Assembly: GCA_965212125.1 (NCBI GenBank)
Contig: OZ243045.1
Span: 1,364,001 to 1,428,000, forward strand
Origin: CAYRJD01 sp965212125
GTDB lineage: Bacteria; Actinomycetota; Acidimicrobiia; Acidimicrobiales; Poriferisodalaceae
Direction: 5' to 3'
DNA length: 64,000 bases
Both the position numbers and the translations under genes were made by a program. Shown here piece after piece: positions 8,290 through 18,100 of this stretch. The notes under the pieces are model-generated. The model searched no databases, was not told the origin of the DNA, and saw only the letters and a list, made by a program, of their open reading frames with translations. How positions within the stretch are numbered: the first letter of the stretch is position 1; each line of letters opens with the position of its first letter.

Positions 8290-9381
8290 TCAGGCCTGCG
8301 CGGCTTCGGCGGCGGGGCTGTCGGCAGTGGCGTCGGCAGCATCGGCGGTGTCAGCGTCGGTGTCGGTGTCGCTGTCAGCTGCGGCGCTGTCAGCTGCGTC
8401 CGGGCTGGCTGTTGCATCGCTGGTTTCGGCAGGGCTGTCGGCTACGGCATCGCTTTTGTCAGCAGTGGCGTCGGCAGTATCGGCTGTGCCATTCGCGGCA
8501 CTAGCACTGCGCTGAGACATGTCCGGAACCGCAGCGGCGGCAGCGGCCTTTTCGGCCTGTTCAGTTGCGATGCGAGCCTCACGTATGGCGGCTTCCTCGT
8601 TGGCGGCTTTAGTGGCTGCGGCTTGTTCGGCTTCGACGCGCGCAACCTCTTCGGGCGAACGATCCGCCGGCGCGGTAACCAGTCCCGCTCGCTTAGCCAT
8701 AAAGCGACCTTCGTGGGCGGCGTCGGCGATGACACGGCACAGCAGCTCGGTGCTGCGGATGGAGTCGTCGTTGCCGGGGATGACGTAGTCGATGGTGTCG
8801 GGGTCGCTGTTGGAGTCGGCGACCGCCACCACCGGCAGGCCTAGTCGGTTTGATTCGGCGACCGCTATGTGCTCCTTGGGTGTGTCGAGCACGAACACTG
8901 CATCGGGCAGCTTGGACATGTTGCGAATGCCGTCCAGGTTGCGCTGCAGCTTGGCGAGTTCACGCAGGTGCAGCAGCGCTTCTTTTTTGGGCATGTTTTC
9001 GAAGTCGCCAGCTCTTTGCATGCGTTCGTATTCCAGCATCTTGTCGACCCGGCCGCGGATGGTGCGGAAGTTGGTGAGCAGCCCGCCTAGCCAGCGCTGG
9101 TTTATGTACGGCATGGCACACGCTTGGGCGTGGTCTTTGATTGGCGATTGGGCTTGGCGCTTGGTGCCGACGAATAGCACCGTCCCGCTTTTGGCGACCG
9201 TGTCGCGCACGTAGCAGTAGGCCGTCTCTATCAGGCTCAGCGTTTGGTTCAGGTCAATGATGTAGATGCCGTTGCGCTCGCCCGCTAGGTAGCGCTCCAT
9301 TTTCGGGTTCCAGCGGCGGGTTTGATGGCCGAAATGGACGCCTGCTTTTAGCAGGTCGGACATGGTGACTACAGCGGCCAC
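8290..9381 (-). CDS. rpsB: Ribosomal protein S2 with an acidic Ala/Asp tail
   Basis: The S2 core is unmistakable: VTMSDLLKAGVHFGHQTRRW at the start, then GTKRQAQ, NQRWLGGLLTNFRTI, and the IDYVIPGNDDS region. I place the start at GTG 9381 because GGAGGAG lies just upstream. An in-frame GTG at 9396 lies inside that ribosome binding site and is unlikely. The protein is 363 residues, more than 100 beyond the core. The tail is made of Ala, Asp, Ser and Thr, strongly acidic, and is probably disordered. Confidence 0.95.
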   Translation of the reverse strand: MAAVVTMSDLLKAGVHFGHQTRRWNPKMERYLAGERNGIYIIDLNQTLSLIETAYCYVRDTVAKSGTVLFVGTKRQAQSPIKDHAQACAMPYINQRWLGGLLTNFRTIRGRVDKMLEYERMQRAGDFENMPKKEALLHLRELAKLQRNLDGIRNMSKLPDAVFVLDTPKEHIAVAESNRLGLPVVAVADSNSDPDTIDYVIPGNDDSIRSTELLCRVIADAAHEGRFMAKRAGLVTAPADRSPEEVARVEAEQAAATKAANEEAAIREARIATEQAEKAAAAAAVPDMSQRSASAANGTADTADATADKSDAVADSPAETSDATASPDAADSAAADSDTDTDADTADAADATADSPAAEAAQA

Positions 9382-9654
9382 GTTTCTCCTCCTCACGGTT
9401 GTTTGCTAAGTCGTTGCGACACCGCTGGCTGGTAGCTGTTTGTTGGCGCTACTGCGTTGCGGCGACCGTGAGGTCACAACGATTGAAGTTGGGGGTATGG
9501 ATAAGTAGTTGGTTAATAGGTGTGACTTGGCGTAAGTCAAGTCGCCGATGGAGTGTAGCCAGTGCGGGGCTGGGCTGTTGTGGACTGGGCTGGTGTGGTG
9601 TGGTGCGCGGCGGATGGCTGGCGCTAGGACGGCGGCCGGGTCAGAGAAACAGGA
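9382..9654 (-). promoter_or_regulatory. rpsB-tsf leader and candidate promoter
   Basis: No gene is visible in this 273-base gap. On the minus strand a TTGACT (9535-9540 on plus) and a TATTAA (9513-9518) are separated by 16 bases, a reasonable sigma-70/HrdB-type promoter. It would give an untranslated leader of roughly 120 bases before the rpsB GTG. Such a leader is the usual place for S2 autoregulation, but I see no specific structure. The other end holds the repeat that overlaps the stop of the LytM gene. Confidence 0.4.
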
Positions 9655-9667
9655 TCAGAGAAACAGG
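9641..9667 (-). repeat. 14-bp-period direct repeat overlapping the LytM gene stop
   Basis: TCAGAGAAACAGG (plus) occurs at 9641-9653 and 9655-9667. The second copy contains the TGA of the gene (9655-9657 on plus) and the first contains another TGA downstream. Confidence 0.85.
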
Positions 9668-10263
9668 GTCAGGCGCATTGGAAGTTTGCCGGTTGGTATC
9701 AGACGCGGGTAGTGCCGACTGGTGCGGGGGTTGCGAGGGTCGTTGCCGGCGTTGTCGGCGGGATCGTTGTTTGAGCGCGGCGGGAAGATCAACTCCGGGT
9801 CTAGATAGGTGTCGCCGCGGCGCACGCCGACGTGCAGCGTTGCGTGGGTGGTGCCCAAGATCTCACCGGCACGCACACGTGCTCCTTTTTTGATGCGGTC
9901 GGTGGCGATGGTTTGGACTCCTGAATATGAGGTGCGCAGTCCGTCGGGGTGTGCCACGGTTACGTGCAAGCGACCGCCGACCTGGCCTGCGAAGCTGACT
10001 ACTCCATCGGCGGCAGCCCAGAACGATGAGCCTTCGGGCGTTGCGAACTCCAAGCCGCGGTTGCCGCGGCCGTAGCGAGTTTTAGGTACGCGGAACAGGT
10101 CGATGATCACGCCATTTGTTGGCCAGATGTAGGTGGTTTCGCCGGGTTGAGCTTGGGCTGGCTGATGCTGGGCTGGCTGAGCTTGGGCAAGGAGCGGCTG
10201 GTGCTGGGTGGGCTGGTGGGCGCCTGGGAAAACAAGCGCCACTGTCAGCAGAACTACAAACAT
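9655..10263 (-). CDS. Secreted LytM/M23-like protein, catalytic residues degenerate
   Basis: The 202-residue protein starts with a hydrophobic signal-like segment followed by a Gln/Pro/Ala-rich linker (to about residue 40). The rest resembles the LytM fold: WPTNGVIIDLF, GLEFATPEGSSFWAAADGVVSFAGQVGG, HPDGLRTSY and TLHVGVRRG. The zinc ligands of active M23 peptidases are not where expected. The usual HxG(I/V)D is replaced by NRGLEF, and the HxH motif by LHV. It may be a non-catalytic, wall-binding or amidase-activating protein. An M23-type gene beside rpsB is common in actinobacteria. The fold is likely; the loss of activity is inferred. Confidence 0.75.
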   Translation of the reverse strand: MFVVLLTVALVFPGAHQPTQHQPLLAQAQPAQHQPAQAQPGETTYIWPTNGVIIDLFRVPKTRYGRGNRGLEFATPEGSSFWAAADGVVSFAGQVGGRLHVTVAHPDGLRTSYSGVQTIATDRIKKGARVRAGEILGTTHATLHVGVRRGDTYLDPELIFPPRSNNDPADNAGNDPRNPRTSRHYPRLIPTGKLPMRLTLFL

Positions 10264-10326
10264 TGCTTACGCATACCTCTCTGTTATTTGCCCCCGCTAT
10301 TTACCTGGAGCCGAACGATCGGTACC

Positions 10327-11307
10327 GTGAGGTGGGTGGATAACAGCGGCGATGCCGACAAACACCTGGAGCAGACGTGGCGGTTGGGCGAGTTCATCGC
10401 CAGCCTGGTTGCGGTAAGCGAAACAACAGCTAGCGCGTACCGGCACGACTTGGAGAGCTTTGTGCGGTGGGCTGAGCGCGGCAGCGCGACAAACCCGCAA
10501 GCCGTTACGCGCCTTACCTTGCGGCGCTATGTCGCTTATCTGACTACGCGTAACTATGCGCGGCGGACTATCGCTCGCAAAGCATCCAGCCTGCGGCGCT
10601 ATTTCGGATGGTTGACAAGACTGGGCGCCGTTGACGTCAATCCGTCGCAAAGTTTGAGCACGCCCACACGACAAGGTCGGTTGCCGACGGTTTTGAGCGC
10701 ATCGGAGATCAGCGCTTTGATGGGCGATGGGACTGGCGCGGGCGTTGATGCCGGAGCGGCGGCGGACACGAACACGGAGGCAAGCGCGGGCGACCCGCTG
10801 GAACTGCGTGACCGGATGATCCTTGAGGTGCTGTATGGCAGCGGGCTGCGGGTGTCGGAGTTTTGCGGGTTGGACAAAACCTCTTACAACCCTGGGGCTG
10901 AGCAGATAGTCGTGCTGGGTAAGGGGTCTAAGCAGCGGCGGGTGCCGCTTAGTGAGCCTTCGCAGCAGTTGCTGACAGCGTGGCATGAGCACGGTTCGCA
11001 GGATTTTGACAACCAGGTGTTGCAGGGGAAGTTTGTGCGCGACAGCCAAGCGTTGGTGGTGAACTTGCGCGGCAATCGGATTAGTGGTCGCAACATTCGG
11101 CGGATTTTGGATGTCCGCTCTGCTACGCCGACTCATCCGCACGCTTTGCGTCATTCTTTTGCGACGCACATGTTGGATGGGGGCGCTGACTTGCGGGTGG
11201 TGCAGGAGCTTTTGGGGCACGCCGATTTGGCGACCACGCAGATCTACACGCATGTCAGCCGTGAGAGGTTGCGCAAGGTTTACGACACATCGCATCCACG
11301 CGCCTGA
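10327..11307 (+). CDS. xerC: Tyrosine recombinase XerC
   Basis: Resolves chromosome dimers at dif together with XerD. The N-terminal SAM-like domain (SETTASAYRHDLESFVRWAE) is followed by the catalytic domain with all expected residues: Arg in YGSGLRVSEFCGL, Lys in VLGKGSKQRRVPL, HxxR in HALRHSFATHMLDGGADL, and LGHADLATTQIYTHVS with the nucleophile Tyr. It has an Ala/Gly/Asp-rich insert of about 25 residues after SASEISALMG. The start is probably GTG 10327 (326 residues); GTG 10336 is possible. It is on the plus strand within a minus-strand neighbourhood and converges with dprA. Confidence 0.93.
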   Translation: MRWVDNSGDADKHLEQTWRLGEFIASLVAVSETTASAYRHDLESFVRWAERGSATNPQAVTRLTLRRYVAYLTTRNYARRTIARKASSLRRYFGWLTRLGAVDVNPSQSLSTPTRQGRLPTVLSASEISALMGDGTGAGVDAGAAADTNTEASAGDPLELRDRMILEVLYGSGLRVSEFCGLDKTSYNPGAEQIVVLGKGSKQRRVPLSEPSQQLLTAWHEHGSQDFDNQVLQGKFVRDSQALVVNLRGNRISGRNIRRILDVRSATPTHPHALRHSFATHMLDGGADLRVVQELLGHADLATTQIYTHVSRERLRKVYDTSHPRA

Positions 11308-11333
11308 GGGGGCGGCTTGGTTGAGTGGCGTCG

Positions 11334-12662
11334 TCATCTAACCCGCTCCCACCAGCCGCCGGATTCAACAACCCAACCTGTTTGACGTAACCGATCAAGC
11401 GCTAGGGCGACTTGGGCGAGACCTGGGTTGGCGTCGCTGGTTAGGTTGGCGTCGTCGGGCTGGCCAGCGGTTTCTTGGGCGGCGATTGTTAGCTCAGTTA
11501 TTAGGTCGTCAATGGTGGCTGGGTTGGCGACTAGTTGATCGAGCAGCTTGGTTTCGAGTTGGTTGGGCTGGTCGGGCAGGTCAAGTGTCGTTTGATCGGG
11601 CTGGGCTGGGTTGGCCAGGTCCGAGCTAGCTGGGATTGGGCTGGCGGTCAGATCCAGTGCCAGCAAGATGTCGTCAATGTCTCGCACCACAGCGCAACCG
11701 TCGGCCAGCAAAGCGTTTGTCCCTTGCGAGCTGCGTGCCGTTATCGGGCCGGGCACCGCCATCACCGGAACATCACGTTCGGCGGCCGCATCAACGGTGT
11801 AAAACGATCCGCCGGTGCTCCCCGACTCGACCACTATGACCACCTCCGACAGAGCGGCGATGAGGCGATTGCGAGCCGGGAAGCGCCACTTGAGCGGCTT
11901 GGCTCCCAGCGGGTATTCGCTTAGCAAGGTTCCTGATTTGGCGATGTCGCGCCACAGCTGGGTGTTGCTGGGCGGGTAGATCATGTCGAGCCCGGAGGCG
12001 ATCACACCGATCACATCTCCGCCGGCGTGGTGTGCGGCACGTTGGGCGGCGCCGTCGATGCCGCTGGCTAGCCCCGACACGATCGTTATTCCTGCCCGCG
12101 CCAAATCCTCGCCTAGGCGCGCAGCGACCGTTTTGCCGTAGCCGGAGCAGCGCCGGGTTCCGACGATGCCGACGCGGCGGCTTTCGTGGCGCACTGGCTT
12201 GCCTTGCCGAAACAGCATTAGCGGCGGTTCGGGGTCGTTGCTCCACAGTGGGTTTTGTGAAATCTGGGCGGGGGTTTCTATGTGGATACCTGCTTGGTGG
12301 TGGTGTTGCAGTAGGGCGGACTCGTCTGTTTGGCGGAGTGCGGCTGCCCAGCGGTGTAGGTGGTCGGCGGTTACGCCCTTGCATTTGCAAAGGGCGGCGA
12401 GTTGGTTGTTTGGGCGGCTGGTTGGTTGTCCGTTTGGTTGGGTGAATGGTTGGCGGAGGGTGGCGAGTGCTTGCTGGGCGCTGGTGGTGGACGTGATGCT
12501 GGCGGTGGCCGTGTTGTTCTCGTCGCATAGCAGGGCGCGTAATCGGTTTGGGCCGAGTTCGTCTAGTGAGGTCAGCGCGAGCAGTGCGGCTAGCTCGGTG
12601 CTGGCTGGCTCGACTGGCTCCGCAGATAGCGGCGGCCTGGTTGGCGGCGGTGCTTGTTCCAT
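11334..12662 (-). CDS. dprA: DNA processing protein DprA
   Basis: Binds incoming single-stranded DNA and loads RecA during transformation. The Rossmann-like core is clear: RRVGIVGTRRCSGYG, VSGLASGIDGAAQRAAH, IYPPSNTQLW, FPARNRLIAALSEVVIVVE and GSFYTVDAAAERDVPVMAVPG. An N-terminal helical region and a C-terminal winged-helix-like region (ATIDDLITEL and RLRQTGWVVESGGWWERV) flank it, giving 442 residues. The ATG overlaps the comM stop (ATGA), so the two are coupled. Confidence 0.95.
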   Translation of the reverse strand: MEQAPPPTRPPLSAEPVEPASTELAALLALTSLDELGPNRLRALLCDENNTATASITSTTSAQQALATLRQPFTQPNGQPTSRPNNQLAALCKCKGVTADHLHRWAAALRQTDESALLQHHHQAGIHIETPAQISQNPLWSNDPEPPLMLFRQGKPVRHESRRVGIVGTRRCSGYGKTVAARLGEDLARAGITIVSGLASGIDGAAQRAAHHAGGDVIGVIASGLDMIYPPSNTQLWRDIAKSGTLLSEYPLGAKPLKWRFPARNRLIAALSEVVIVVESGSTGGSFYTVDAAAERDVPVMAVPGPITARSSQGTNALLADGCAVVRDIDDILLALDLTASPIPASSDLANPAQPDQTTLDLPDQPNQLETKLLDQLVANPATIDDLITELTIAAQETAGQPDDANLTSDANPGLAQVALALDRLRQTGWVVESGGWWERVR

Positions 12663-14197
12663 CAGTCCGGCACTGCTCCCAACAACTTGGTGGTGTCTGC
12701 TCTCAAAGACAAAGCCACCGCCACGTTTTCTTCGGTGAGCGGAGGGTCTTGCTGGGCTAGATCGGCAATGGTCAAAGCGACTATGCGCACACGGTGCAGA
12801 CCACGACCTGAAAGCACGCCCTGCTCAAGGCGCGCCTGCAGCAACTTCTTGGCGGCAGGCGTCAGCGGCGCAACCTTGTCAAGCTGAGGGCCGGCCAACT
12901 CGGCGTTGGTTTCAACGCCGCGGGCTGCGGCACGCTGGCGAGCAAGCGCAACACGCTGCGCCACGGTCGCGGTTTGTTGCTCGCGGTGGTCGGTCTTTAG
13001 CAGCGTTGTGGCGCTGGGACGCTGCACCATTACTCGCAGATCAAACCGATCTAGCAGGGGTCCCGACAGTCGCCGGGCATAACGCCGAGTGGCTGTTATC
13101 GGGCAGCGGCAACGCCCCGGCCGACCGGCCTCGCCGCAGGGGCAGGGGTTCATCGCCGCCACCAACAAGAATCTGGCGGGAAACTCGCAGCTGTGGCTGG
13201 ATCGGCTAACTCGGATGATGCCTTCCTCGAGCGGCTGGCGCAGCGCCTCCAAAGTGGGCTGGGAAAACTCCCCTAGCTCATCTAGGAACAGCACGCCACG
13301 GTGCGCTAGTGAGATCTCGCCGGGGCGGATTGACCCGCTGCCGCCACCGATGAGCGACACCGTTGATGCGGTGTGGTGCGGGCTGCGCAGCGGTGGTCGG
13401 GTGACAAGTCCGTGGGGCAGTTCGTTGCCAGCGGCGGACTGGATGTGGCTGGCTTCCAGGGCGTGTTGGTGTTTCAGGTCGGGCAGCAACCCAACTAATC
13501 GGCGCGCCAGCATTGTCTTGCCTGCGCCGGGTGGTCCGAGCATCAGCAGGTGGTGTCCGCCGGCGGCGGCTACTTCTATTGCTTGGCGAGCTTGGGGCTG
13601 GCCCAGCACTTCGCACAGGTCGGGCACCTCCGGCTGCGGGAGTGGCGGCGGCATGGGTGGCGGGTCGGGCCAGGGCGCGGCGCCGCGCACGACCGCCGTC
13701 AGCTGCTCTAACCGCCCGACGGCTTGCACTCCGCTTGGGGCGGCGGCGGCGGCTTGGTGGTAGGCCTGCGGGGCGACGACTATTTCCTCTTGGGCGACTG
13801 CGGCGGCTAGCGGCAGCACGCCTGGCGCAGACCTGATGGTGCCGTCTAGCCCTAGCTCTCCTAGGAATGCGCGGTTGTCTAGGGCGGCGGCGGGGATTTG
13901 TTGCGTGGCGCCTAGCACCGCCGCGGCGATCGCCAAGTCAAGCACGGCTCCGCCCTTGCGTAGTCCGGACGGAGCGAGGTTGACGGTGACCCGGCGCTGC
14001 GGCCATTCCAGCCCGGAACTGAGCACGGCCGAACGCACCCGATCGCGCGCTTCACGACAAGCCGTGTCGGGCAGCCCGACTATTGCGAACGACGGCAAGC
14101 CGTTGGAGACGTGCACCTCTACTTGGACGGCGTGGCCTTTGACTCCGACCAGCGTGGCGGATTTGGCGGCGGCCAACATGGGCGCTGCGGTTGGCAT
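12662..14197 (-). CDS. comM: ComM/YifB-type AAA+ ATPase
   Basis: Family members are hexameric helicases promoting branch migration during transformation. The 511-residue protein has the N-terminal Lon-protease-like domain (VEVHVSNGLPSFAIVGLPD and VTVNLAPSGLRKGGAVLDLA) and a Mg-chelatase-type AAA+ core with Walker A LGPPGAGKTML (about residue 220). Walker B is FLDELGEF, followed by the cysteine-bearing AAMNPCPCGE. The C-terminal helical domain follows. It neighbours dprA and, across the island, yraN, the usual trio. Confidence 0.95.
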   Translation of the reverse strand: MPTAAPMLAAAKSATLVGVKGHAVQVEVHVSNGLPSFAIVGLPDTACREARDRVRSAVLSSGLEWPQRRVTVNLAPSGLRKGGAVLDLAIAAAVLGATQQIPAAALDNRAFLGELGLDGTIRSAPGVLPLAAAVAQEEIVVAPQAYHQAAAAAPSGVQAVGRLEQLTAVVRGAAPWPDPPPMPPPLPQPEVPDLCEVLGQPQARQAIEVAAAGGHHLLMLGPPGAGKTMLARRLVGLLPDLKHQHALEASHIQSAAGNELPHGLVTRPPLRSPHHTASTVSLIGGGSGSIRPGEISLAHRGVLFLDELGEFSQPTLEALRQPLEEGIIRVSRSSHSCEFPARFLLVAAMNPCPCGEAGRPGRCRCPITATRRYARRLSGPLLDRFDLRVMVQRPSATTLLKTDHREQQTATVAQRVALARQRAAARGVETNAELAGPQLDKVAPLTPAAKKLLQARLEQGVLSGRGLHRVRIVALTIADLAQQDPPLTEENVAVALSLRADTTKLLGAVPD

Positions 14198-14402
14198 GGG
14201 CGACTCCGGTTGCGTTCCAATTGCGGTTGGGGCGATGGGAGTGACTTGGGTGTGACTCTAGGCGCGGATGGGACATTGGGCGAGGGGCTTTTTATGCGGT
14301 TGAGTGAACGCAGGTAGCGGTTAGGAAACTGAGGCTGTGGCTAGCTAATCTCTGCCCCAATGTTCGTCGCGCTCCACACAGCCGCGACCTGTAAGGGGGC
14401 CC

Positions 14403-15155
14403 TTGACTGACAACGCGCTGCTACCTGCCGATGACGCAGCGGACGGGCCGACCGACAACGTAACCGACTGGTGCCAGCAGGTTTTTCATCAGCATTACGG
14501 CGACACTTCCATCACCAAAGACGACATTTGGTTTTACCTGTACGGCGTCATGCACGCCAAGGATTGGCGCGAGACCTACAAGCACGACTTGCAGCGCAGC
14601 TTGCCGAAGGTGCCGCTCGCCGCGGACTTCCAAGCGTTCCGTTCAGCGGGTGAGCGGCTAATGGAAATCCACGCCGATTACGAACTACAGCCCGAGCAAG
14701 AAGGGGTCGTGTGCTTGGTGGATGACAAGCCAAGCGAAGGTGAAGCGGACGCGGCGGCATATCGCATCGCCAAGAAAATGAAATACGGCAAGGTAGACGG
14801 CAAGGCACGAACCGAAGACAGGTCTGTGATCGTCATAAACGGTCGCTGCAAAATCGTCGGCATCCCGTTAGAGGCACACGAGTATGAGGTGTCTGGGCGT
14901 TCCCCATTGAAATGGTTTATGGAAACCTGCCGCCGCAAAATAGACAAGAACTCCGGCATAGAGGAAGACCCGAACGGCTGGCATGAGTGGGAGGCCGACC
15001 AAGACGCATTCAATCTCGTGCGGCGCATCAGGCAACTCGCCTGGATCTCTTGCGAGACAACGCAAGTGGTAAACAGCTTGCCGCCCTCTTTGACGGGCGA
15101 CCATTTCGTGGATGCGGTGGATGTCGGCGTGGCAACGGAAACGATGAACAGCTAA
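14403..15155 (+). CDS. Separate C-terminal specificity domain of a Type ISP-like restriction-modification enzyme
   Basis: The 250-residue protein matches what is normally the C-terminus of large Type ISP/helicase-methyltransferase enzymes: DNVTDWCQQVFHQHYGD, SITKDDIWFYLYGVMHAKDW, YKHDLQRSLPKVPLAADF, then AAAYRIAKKMKYGK, RSVIVINGRCKIVGIPLEAH, GRSPLKWFMETCRRK and DPNGWHEW. In the usual protein this part directly follows the methyltransferase; here it is its own gene upstream. Start TTG 14403 with AAGGGGG just before it. The stop and the next ATG overlap as TAATG, so both chains are probably made together and act as one enzyme. The family is clear; the split-and-moved arrangement is seen directly. 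Confidence 0.85.
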   Translation: MTDNALLPADDAADGPTDNVTDWCQQVFHQHYGDTSITKDDIWFYLYGVMHAKDWRETYKHDLQRSLPKVPLAADFQAFRSAGERLMEIHADYELQPEQEGVVCLVDDKPSEGEADAAAYRIAKKMKYGKVDGKARTEDRSVIVINGRCKIVGIPLEAHEYEVSGRSPLKWFMETCRRKIDKNSGIEEDPNGWHEWEADQDAFNLVRRIRQLAWISCETTQVVNSLPPSLTGDHFVDAVDVGVATETMNS

Positions 15156-18100
15156 TGGCGTTCTTGGAAGAAGCGCTAGAGCTACTAACAGGCGACACGA
15201 ACCGAGAGCGTGGCACCAAGTTTGAGCGGCTAATGCGAGCAGCGTTGGAACGGCATCCTGGCGAGTACGGCAGACTGCGTTTCAAGCGGGTGCTGATGTG
15301 GGCTGATTGGGCTGCTGGGCAGGCCGGTGAGACTGGGCAAGACACCGGCATAGACCTAGTGGGCGAAGAGCATTCGGGCCGGCTGTGCGCGATTCAATGC
15401 AAGTTTTACGCAGCCGACCACAAGCTGACCCAGCCCGAGATTGACCCGTTCATCGCAGCCTCAGCCACAAGGCAGTTCGCATCGCGAATACTGATTTACA
15501 CGGGCAGCGATCTGAACGCCAATGTTGAGAAGCGGCTACAGAAAGTTGTAGACCCGCAGGTGGAAACGATTTACCGCCACCACTTGGCGGCTTGGGATGT
15601 CAGCGATTGGCGGGACTACATAAACAACCCTGACGGGCTGAAGTTCGAACCGCCACCGCCCAAAGAGCCACGCCCCTATCAGCAGGAAGCGATCAAGGCG
15701 ATTGTTGATGGTTTCGCTGCCAGCGACAAGGGCAAGCTCATCTTGCCGTGCGGTACAGGTAAGACGCTTATTCATTTGTGGGCGGCCGAGCAGCTAGCAG
15801 GCAGGGGCGGGCGCGTGCTTTACGTGATGCCGTCTCTGTCGCTAATGGCGCAGACGATGAAAGAGTGGGCGAACAACCGCACGATTGATCACTCCTATAT
15901 AGCGGTGTGCTCCGATCCGAGCGTTGGCAAACGGAACGACACGGGCGGCTCGCTGGACGAGCTGCCAGCACCAGCGACCACTAACCCCGTGAGAGTCGCC
16001 GAGCTGCTCGCCGACGCACCCAGCGACCGGATGAGTGTTGTGTTTTCGTCTTACCAGTCGCTAGGCGTGGTGTCGGAGGCTCAACAAAAAGCCATGACGC
16101 TCCCGTTTGATTTCGTGGTTTGCGATGAGGCGCATCGCACCACCGGCATAGAGGACTACGAGAAGGCGACCAGCGATGGTGGCGAGATTTCTGGTTTCCG
16201 CCTCATCCACGACGAGTACAGCATTGACCGCAAGCGTGTTTTGTTCTCAACCGCCACGCCACGCCTCTACACCTCCAGCGTGAAAGGCGATGTGAGCGCA
16301 GCCAACGCAAAAGAGGGCGAGGGCAGGTACGGCATCTACTCCATGGACGATGAGGACACCTACGGCAAAGAGTTCTACCGACTGAATTTCAGTGAAGCCA
16401 TACGAGACGGATACCTAGCTGACTACCAAGTTATAGCGGTTGGCGTGAAAGAGGATGACCCTTACATACAGGGCGCTCTGGAACGCATCAGGCAAGATGC
16501 CGATGGTGCCGTGCGGGAAAATAATAGGTCATACAAACGGGACACCTATTTTGGGATGCTGCCTGAGGTAGCTGTATCGCTGCTTGGTTGTTACGACGCT
16601 TTGGCTAACCCGATGACTCAAGGTGTGGGAAGCAACACAGACCGCATTGTCGGCACGCTTGAAAAGAGTGGCTTTCACGCTCGCAAGGCGATCGCTTTCA
16701 CCAACTCCGTTGAGACTTCGGAGGGTGTCCGCGAGGTGATGAGCTCTGCTATCAGCGGGATACGAAACCTCCCCGACGTGTCCGCCGACCAGAGAGACAA
16801 GCTGTTGCAACTGGAAGTGGCACACGTGGACGGCACGATGAACTCGCTTCGCAGAGCGCGGGCGCTGGACTGGCTGCGCGGCACAGATAAAGAAGACAAC
16901 GAGGCGCGCCTGCTGTCTAACGCTCGCTGCCTAACCGAAGGTGTGGATGTGCCAGACCTAGATGCTGTGCTGTTCCTCGCAGCGCGCCGGTCGCACGTTG
17001 ACATAGTTCAAGCTGTGGGGCGCGTGATGCGCCAACCCGCTAATGCGAAGCACCCGAAAACTGGCTACATAATCTTGCCCGTCCTCATCCCTGAGGGCAA
17101 GACGATGGACCAGATGATTAGCGACAACCAAAGTGGTTGGGGGCGTATTTGGTCTGTGGTGCAGGCATTGAAGTCGCACGATGACCGCCTGGATGCGTGG
17201 GTAGATGCCGCGGACTTGACGACACGAACCTCTACCACGACTCGCTCGCCGCTGGTGGTGATAGATCCGACCGCCGACTTTGACAATCTCGCGGGCGAGA
17301 GCCACGCCATACAAGGGCAACTTGATTTGCTCGCAGCGGACGCAATCGCCTCGCAAATAGTTCTCACCTGCGGCAGCAAGCAATGGTGGCCTAGCTGGGG
17401 AGCGGAAGCGAAAGAAATACTGGCGCAAGTTGAGTCGCTGCTTGAGCGGCGGATTGCTGCTAGCCCGGCCAGCGCGGAAGCGTTTGATGATTACCTGGCC
17501 GAGATGCGCGGAACGCTGGGCGAGCAGCTACCTGCGCAGGAGCTTTTGGAGCTCTTGGCTCAGCACATAATCACTTACCCGATTTTTGAGACGCTGGCAG
17601 ACGAAGATGCCAACAATCCGATAGGTGAAGCCTTTGAAGAAGGGGTCAAAAAGATTTTTGACAATCCCGACTGGCGCACCGAAGGCAAAATCCCAGAACT
17701 GCTTGCGCCTCTCTCAGTGTTTTACGCGGGCGTGCGCGAGCGCGGAACACTGGCGAACACAAGCGAGGCAAAAACTCGTCTGGTGCTTGAGATTTATGAT
17801 TCCTTCTTTGCCGAAGCTCTACCAGACACGCAAGCGAAGCTCGGCATCGCCTACACGCCCACCTGGATTGTTGATTTCATTTTGCGGTCAGCAGATGCAG
17901 TGTCACGGCAGGAGTTCGGGCACGGCATAACCAGCAAAAACGTGCTGTTCCTTGACCCATTCACAGGCACAGGAACTTTCCCAGCGCGCCTGCTGAGCGA
18001 AAATGTGAAAAACGGCGAGCCGCTGATACGAACGCAAGATCTAGAACACAAATATCACCACGAAGTTCACGCTGCAGAGATCCAGCCATTGGCGTACCAC

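Noticed and set aside
10297..11337. Large minus-strand open frame opposite xerC
   Set aside because: xerC on plus has all catalytic residues; the opposite frame has no recognisable domain and is a shadow.
14987..15154. Extended N-terminus of the restriction enzyme in the long open frame
   Set aside because: It overlaps the specificity-domain gene in another frame. The conserved nuclease domain starts after ATG 15155, which lies in the TAATG overlap.
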